Source of the DNA: Terriglobia bacterium
GTDB taxonomy: Bacteria; Acidobacteriota; Terriglobia; UBA7540
Direction: 5' to 3'
DNA length: 42,654 nucleotides
NCBI GenBank assembly: GCA_030041095.1
Contig: JASHON010000189.1
Coordinates: 1 to 42,654, forward strand
In this document: piece by piece, positions 39,570 through 42,654 of the stretch
Position numbering within the stretch: position 1 is the stretch's first letter
Layout: each line of letters opens with the position of its first letter
Position numbers and translations under genes: made by a program
Notes under the pieces: generated by a model
Told to the model about the DNA's origin: nothing
The model's database searches: none
The model's input: the letters and a program-made list of their open reading frames with translations, nothing else

Positions 39570-40946
39570 TCAGCGTCCTCCTCGTCCCAGCAGCACAGCC
39601 TTCAGCGTATGAAAGATGATGAGGAGGTCCAATCCGATAGAGACGTTTTTAATGTAGAAGAGGTCGTACTCGAGCTTTTCCCTGTTCTCTTCGATCGTCG
39701 CGCAGTAGCCTCTCTTGATCTGCGCCCATCCGGTGGCGCCGGGCCTCACGGACCAGCGTAGACGGTAATAGGGAATCTCTTTGACGTATTCGGCTTCCTG
39801 GTCGGGTACGAAGGGGCGCGGGCCCACAAAGTACATATCTCCGCGCAGGATGTTGTAAAGTTGGGGCAGCTCGTCCAGATGTACGCGGCGCAGCCAGCGC
39901 CCTACGCGGGTAAATCGCTCGTCATTCTTCTGGGCGGGGCGATGGTTCCCATCCTGATCTGACCCGATACGCATCGAGCGAAATTTGATCAGCTTGAACA
40001 CCTTCCCATGTTTGCCCACTCGTTCTTGACAATAAAAAACCGGCCCTTCGGAATCCAGCTTGACGGCGATGGCCGTCAAGACCATCAGGGGCAAACCTAC
40101 AACCAGGCTGACCAGCGACAGCGAAAGCGACAGCGCGCGCTTGATTAACAGCTTGTGCGTGGAAATTTGGAAGCCGTCGGAGAAAATGAGCCAACTTGGC
40201 TGCAGCTCGCGAATTTCGATCTTGCCGGAAACACGCTCGAGAAGCGTGGTGGCCATATCCACACGGACGCCCGCCATGCGCAGGTCCAGTAGTTCCTGGA
40301 CCGGCATTTTACCGCGCCCGTCCCTCATGGCAACGATCACGCGGTCGACGCCCAGGTTCCGGTTCAGTGCGGCAACTTGCGACCCAAGCTCCTCGCGCGT
40401 CATGGACCCGTTACCTGCGGCGCCCGCCCACCCCACCACTTCCATTCCAAGATCCCGCCGCCTGCGAATGGCGTCCACCAGACGCTGCGCCCGCTCTCCG
40501 CTGCCAATCACGTAAACGCGCTCTCTCAGAGACGGCAGGGAAATGAGCCACGCGTACACGCTGCGCCAGCACAGCACCGCAATCGTGAGAATGACAACAC
40601 CGAGCAGAAAAACGTTGCCGCCCAGCACCAGGCCCGGGGAAAGATACTCCAGAGCCGCCAAAACGAACGACAGGATTCCGAGAACGACAAATAGCCGGAA
40701 ATAGGTTTCGGCCTGCGATGAAACACGCTGGGCGTCGTAGAGATCGAAATAGTAAAAGCATAACAGGGCGAAGACAGAGACAGCCAGGACCTGATAAATC
40801 CCATTCTGGAATTCCAGGACCAGCACGGAGTTTGGGCCGAGGCTGATGATGGCCGCGCCCAGGAAGGACGCACACACAATGAGCGTCTCTCCGGCAATGA
40901 GGATGAGACCGCGGGCAGGGAAATAAACGCTGAAAAGCCGAACCAT
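39570..40946 (-). CDS. XrtA/PEP-CTERM-type polyprenyl-phosphate sugar transferase
   Basis: A 458-residue initiating transferase of the kind found with exosortase A systems (TIGR03013 pattern). Four N-terminal helices, a Rossmann-like domain (VYVIGSGERAQRLVDAI), then the bacterial sugar transferase domain from about 268. That domain starts KRALSLSLSLVSLVVGLPLM and contains KFRSMRIGSDQDG, LDELPQLYNILRGDMYFVGPRP and WAQIKRGY. It transfers the first sugar-1-phosphate to undecaprenyl phosphate. It precedes the GT2 gene by two bases. A 14-base palindrome lies about 100 bases upstream of its start. Confidence 0.92.
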   Translation of the reverse strand: MVRLFSVYFPARGLILIAGETLIVCASFLGAAIISLGPNSVLVLEFQNGIYQVLAVSVFALLCFYYFDLYDAQRVSSQAETYFRLFVVLGILSFVLAALEYLSPGLVLGGNVFLLGVVILTIAVLCWRSVYAWLISLPSLRERVYVIGSGERAQRLVDAIRRRRDLGMEVVGWAGAAGNGSMTREELGSQVAALNRNLGVDRVIVAMRDGRGKMPVQELLDLRMAGVRVDMATTLLERVSGKIEIRELQPSWLIFSDGFQISTHKLLIKRALSLSLSLVSLVVGLPLMVLTAIAVKLDSEGPVFYCQERVGKHGKVFKLIKFRSMRIGSDQDGNHRPAQKNDERFTRVGRWLRRVHLDELPQLYNILRGDMYFVGPRPFVPDQEAEYVKEIPYYRLRWSVRPGATGWAQIKRGYCATIEENREKLEYDLFYIKNVSIGLDLLIIFHTLKAVLLGRGGR

Positions 40947-41046
40947 GAGTGCCCTGTGTTTCCGTGTGCCGTGCCCGCCGCCGTCGGGCCTTACACGGCA
41001 AAACCGGCCCTACGCCTTGGAGAGTTCCCGCACGTTTGAGGCCCGA

Positions 41047-41060
41047 GGCGAAATTTCGCC
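41047..41060. promoter_or_regulatory. Perfect 14-bp palindrome upstream of the sugar transferase gene
   Basis: GGCGAAATTTCGCC is fully self-complementary and is the only AT-centred palindrome in the 269-base gap between the tyrosine kinase and sugar transferase genes. It could be an operator, but no second copy was seen in the window. The rest of the gap shows no recognised promoter, gene or repeat. Confidence 0.3.
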
Positions 41061-41215
41061 GAAGCCATGCCCTGAGACGCCCCCAATGTCCAGCAAAACC
41101 TTATGGCACACGATGAGACGGAACTGGACGGACTGCGGTGTTTGGATCACCCACTGCTCACGCCGCGGGCCGCATTCTGCCGCCTGTCAGCGGACGAGCT
41201 CCGTCCGGCCGCCCT

Positions 41216-42163
41216 TCAGCCCGTAGATGACGATTCCTTATCCGCCTTGACCGGCTCGCCTGCTTGATAGTAATAGGCGCTGTAAGCTGTTTGCGGCTGA
41301 ACGTGATTCATCACGACACCCAGCAAGTGCCGTTCACGGAAAAGCGCGCTCGCCTTTTGCGCGACGTCGTAAGGAGTTTTTCCTGCCTTCACCACCATTA
41401 ACACCCCGTCGCACAGATCGGAGAGCATGCTTGCGTCAGACAAGGGAACGCAAGGGGGTGAATCGACGATAATCCAATCAAACAGCGGAGCGAGGCGCTG
41501 GAGGAGGCCCTTCAGGCGGCCATTTCCGAGCAGCTCGATCGGGTCAGGAGGTGGACTGCCCCCGGGAATCAAATAAAAATTGTCATGTGCTCCCCGCTGA
41601 AGGATGCTGGAGGCTTCGACCTCACTGCGCAGGAATTCCGCCAGCCCGGGAATGGGAGCCGATCCGAACAGAACGTGCAGCCGCGAAAGGCGCAAATCGC
41701 AATCGATCAGCAACACCCGCCGTCCTGCCTGTTGCGCGAAGGACTGTGCCAGGTTGGCTGCGACAAAAGTCTTTCCCTCGCTGGGCAACGCTGAGGTTAC
41801 GAGTAAAGTCTGCAGCGGAAGCTTCTCTCTCATTTGCAGTAGCCGCGTGCGAAGCGTGCGGAACTCCTCTGAGCCGAGCGGGTGGGTCTTTGAATCGGGG
41901 AAAAGCAGGATTCGCGAATCGGGCTTCCACGAGGCCGACGGGCCTCCCGGCAGGATGCCCTCCACGGTCGTCACGGCAGCCGGTCCAAAATCACCCAGAC
42001 GGGGTGATCTCGGGGCGACAGCGTCCAACCCGTTTCGTGGAACCTCCTCGAGCACGGGCGCCGGCAAATGGTTCGAGCCGGAAACCGAACTTTCCGTCTC
42101 CGCCGGAGAAGAGGTTACCCGCTCCAACGCAGCCTTCTTAAGTGCATCGTGAATACGGCTCAT
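41216..42163 (-). CDS. CpsD/CapB-type tyrosine autokinase (XrtA-associated)
   Basis: A 315-residue cytoplasmic BY-kinase that controls polysaccharide chain length and export with a Wzz-type partner. A disordered N-terminal part (1-95) precedes the P-loop fold. Walker A SALPSEGKT (124-132), Walker A' VLLIDCDLR (150-158) and Walker B WIIVDSPP (230-237) are visible. The C-terminus holds a tyrosine cluster TAYSAYYYQ (Y294, Y297-Y299) that would be autophosphorylated. The Wzz-like activator is not fused and must lie beyond the right edge. AAGGA five bases upstream supports the start. Confidence 0.9.
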   Translation of the reverse strand: MSRIHDALKKAALERVTSSPAETESSVSGSNHLPAPVLEEVPRNGLDAVAPRSPRLGDFGPAAVTTVEGILPGGPSASWKPDSRILLFPDSKTHPLGSEEFRTLRTRLLQMREKLPLQTLLVTSALPSEGKTFVAANLAQSFAQQAGRRVLLIDCDLRLSRLHVLFGSAPIPGLAEFLRSEVEASSILQRGAHDNFYLIPGGSPPPDPIELLGNGRLKGLLQRLAPLFDWIIVDSPPCVPLSDASMLSDLCDGVLMVVKAGKTPYDVAQKASALFRERHLLGVVMNHVQPQTAYSAYYYQAGEPVKADKESSSTG

Positions 42164-42329
42164 GATAATCCTTCAGAAGAAGTTGCCAGTGGTCCTCCGT
42201 CCGTCATCCGCCGGGGGCAGCCAGGCCAGCCTGCCCTTTCCGCTAATCCCTGGCCACAGGCGACTGGTCGCCAACAACCCATAACCGGCCTTGAACAACG
42301 GACAACTGGTCCACTGGACACCGCCTTTC

Positions 42330-42654
42330 TTATTCGGCTCTTTTCAGCCGATCCATGATGGCGGCGAGGCCTTCGAACGTCTCGGCCAGCAAGGAGTCTG
42401 TGGATAAGGCGGCGCTCGGCGCAGCGCCAACCGGCGCGCTGTCCGTCAACTCGAAGTCTGCCGCAATCCCGTCGATGATCACTCCGTCCACCGGCTTCCG
42501 CTGGTCTGCAAACGCCGTGATCAGCGCCTGCTCGCACAGCAGATTGATCAGCCGCGGTATCCCCCGCGAATGCCCGTAAATCTTCGCCACCGCTTCCGGC
42601 GTAAAGACCCCTTCCCCCTCGCCCCCCGCTACCCGCAGCCGACTCGCAATATAC
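42330..42654 (-). CDS. XrtA/PEP-CTERM-associated AAA ATPase (C-terminal part, cut by window edge)
   Basis: The last 107 residues of an ExeA-like ATPase of the kind coded in exosortase/polysaccharide loci. It reads YIASRLRVAGGEGEGVFTPE, followed by AVAKIYGHSRGIPRLINLLC, the highly conserved sensor-2 region of the family, and EQALITAFADQRKPVD. The Walker motifs are upstream, outside the window. A variable acidic tail follows residue 50 of this fragment. The 166-base gap to the tyrosine kinase gene holds no recognised feature. Confidence 0.85.
   Translation of the reverse strand, partial: YIASRLRVAGGEGEGVFTPEAVAKIYGHSRGIPRLINLLCEQALITAFADQRKPVDGVIIDGIAADFELTDSAPVGAAPSAALSTDSLLAETFEGLAAIMDRLKRAE

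Overview
The window is GC-rich bacterial DNA that most resembles an Acidobacteriota chromosome (Terriglobia-like). This is inferred from gene content, not from a marker gene. The clues are a zinc-ribbon/kinase/TPR Ser/Thr kinase, tandem DUF2911 lipoprotein-like proteins, an ECF sigma/anti-sigma/secreted-protein trio, a LeuA2-type synthase, a ribE-ribH-ribBA-ribD operon, PEP-CTERM proteins and many palindromic REP-type repeats. No rRNA, tRNA, CRISPR array, intact insertion sequence or prophage was seen.

Left part (1-13.8 kb): [NiFe]-hydrogenase maturation genes hypA-hypB run off the left edge. A cluster of Crp/Fnr-type half-sites separates them from a divergent DHA2 drug exporter, which is followed by a cytidylate-kinase-like gene. 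Converging on that pair is a minus-strand operon of a membrane glycosyltransferase, two tandem 6-pyruvoyl-tetrahydropterin-synthase-family paralogues and folE, which looks like tetrahydropterin synthesis. Next come a TlpA-type thioredoxin, the sigma/anti-sigma/secreted-protein operon, two tandem DUF2911 secreted proteins, mutY and ubiD with nearly abutting divergent starts, and a repeat-filled gap.

Middle part (13.9-27.6 kb): the riboflavin operon is transcribed leftwards with ATGA overlaps and no recognisable FMN riboswitch. A LeuA2-like synthase, an acidic/basic histone-H1-like protein, a HipA-like kinase plus DUF3037 pair and a large Ser/Thr kinase with TPRs run rightwards. Two paralogous six-cysteine PEP-CTERM proteins and an FHA-GAF-PP2C phosphatase run leftwards. 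The kinase and the FHA/phosphatase genes suggest phospho-signalling.

Right part (27.7-42.65 kb): one leftward exopolysaccharide locus of the XrtA/PEP-CTERM type. In transcription order it holds an XrtA-associated ATPase (cut by the edge), a CpsD-type tyrosine autokinase, a polyprenyl-phosphate sugar transferase, a GT2 enzyme, an O-antigen ligase/polymerase, an asparagine-synthase-like amidotransferase, a methyltransferase, a sulfotransferase, a hexapeptide acetyltransferase, a single ORF with two fused GT4 glycosyltransferases, an acyltransferase-3 and a divergent FkbM methyltransferase. Together these could assemble, export and decorate (sulfate, acetyl/acyl, methyl, amide) a surface polysaccharide. 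The exosortase itself is not in the window.

The most notable non-coding signal is a 131-bp element with 19-bp terminal inverted repeats and two inner hairpins. It is present three times with identical length (5871, 13208, 19531), and the middle copy sits beside a nest of other inverted repeats. All functions are read from motifs by eye; no database search was run.
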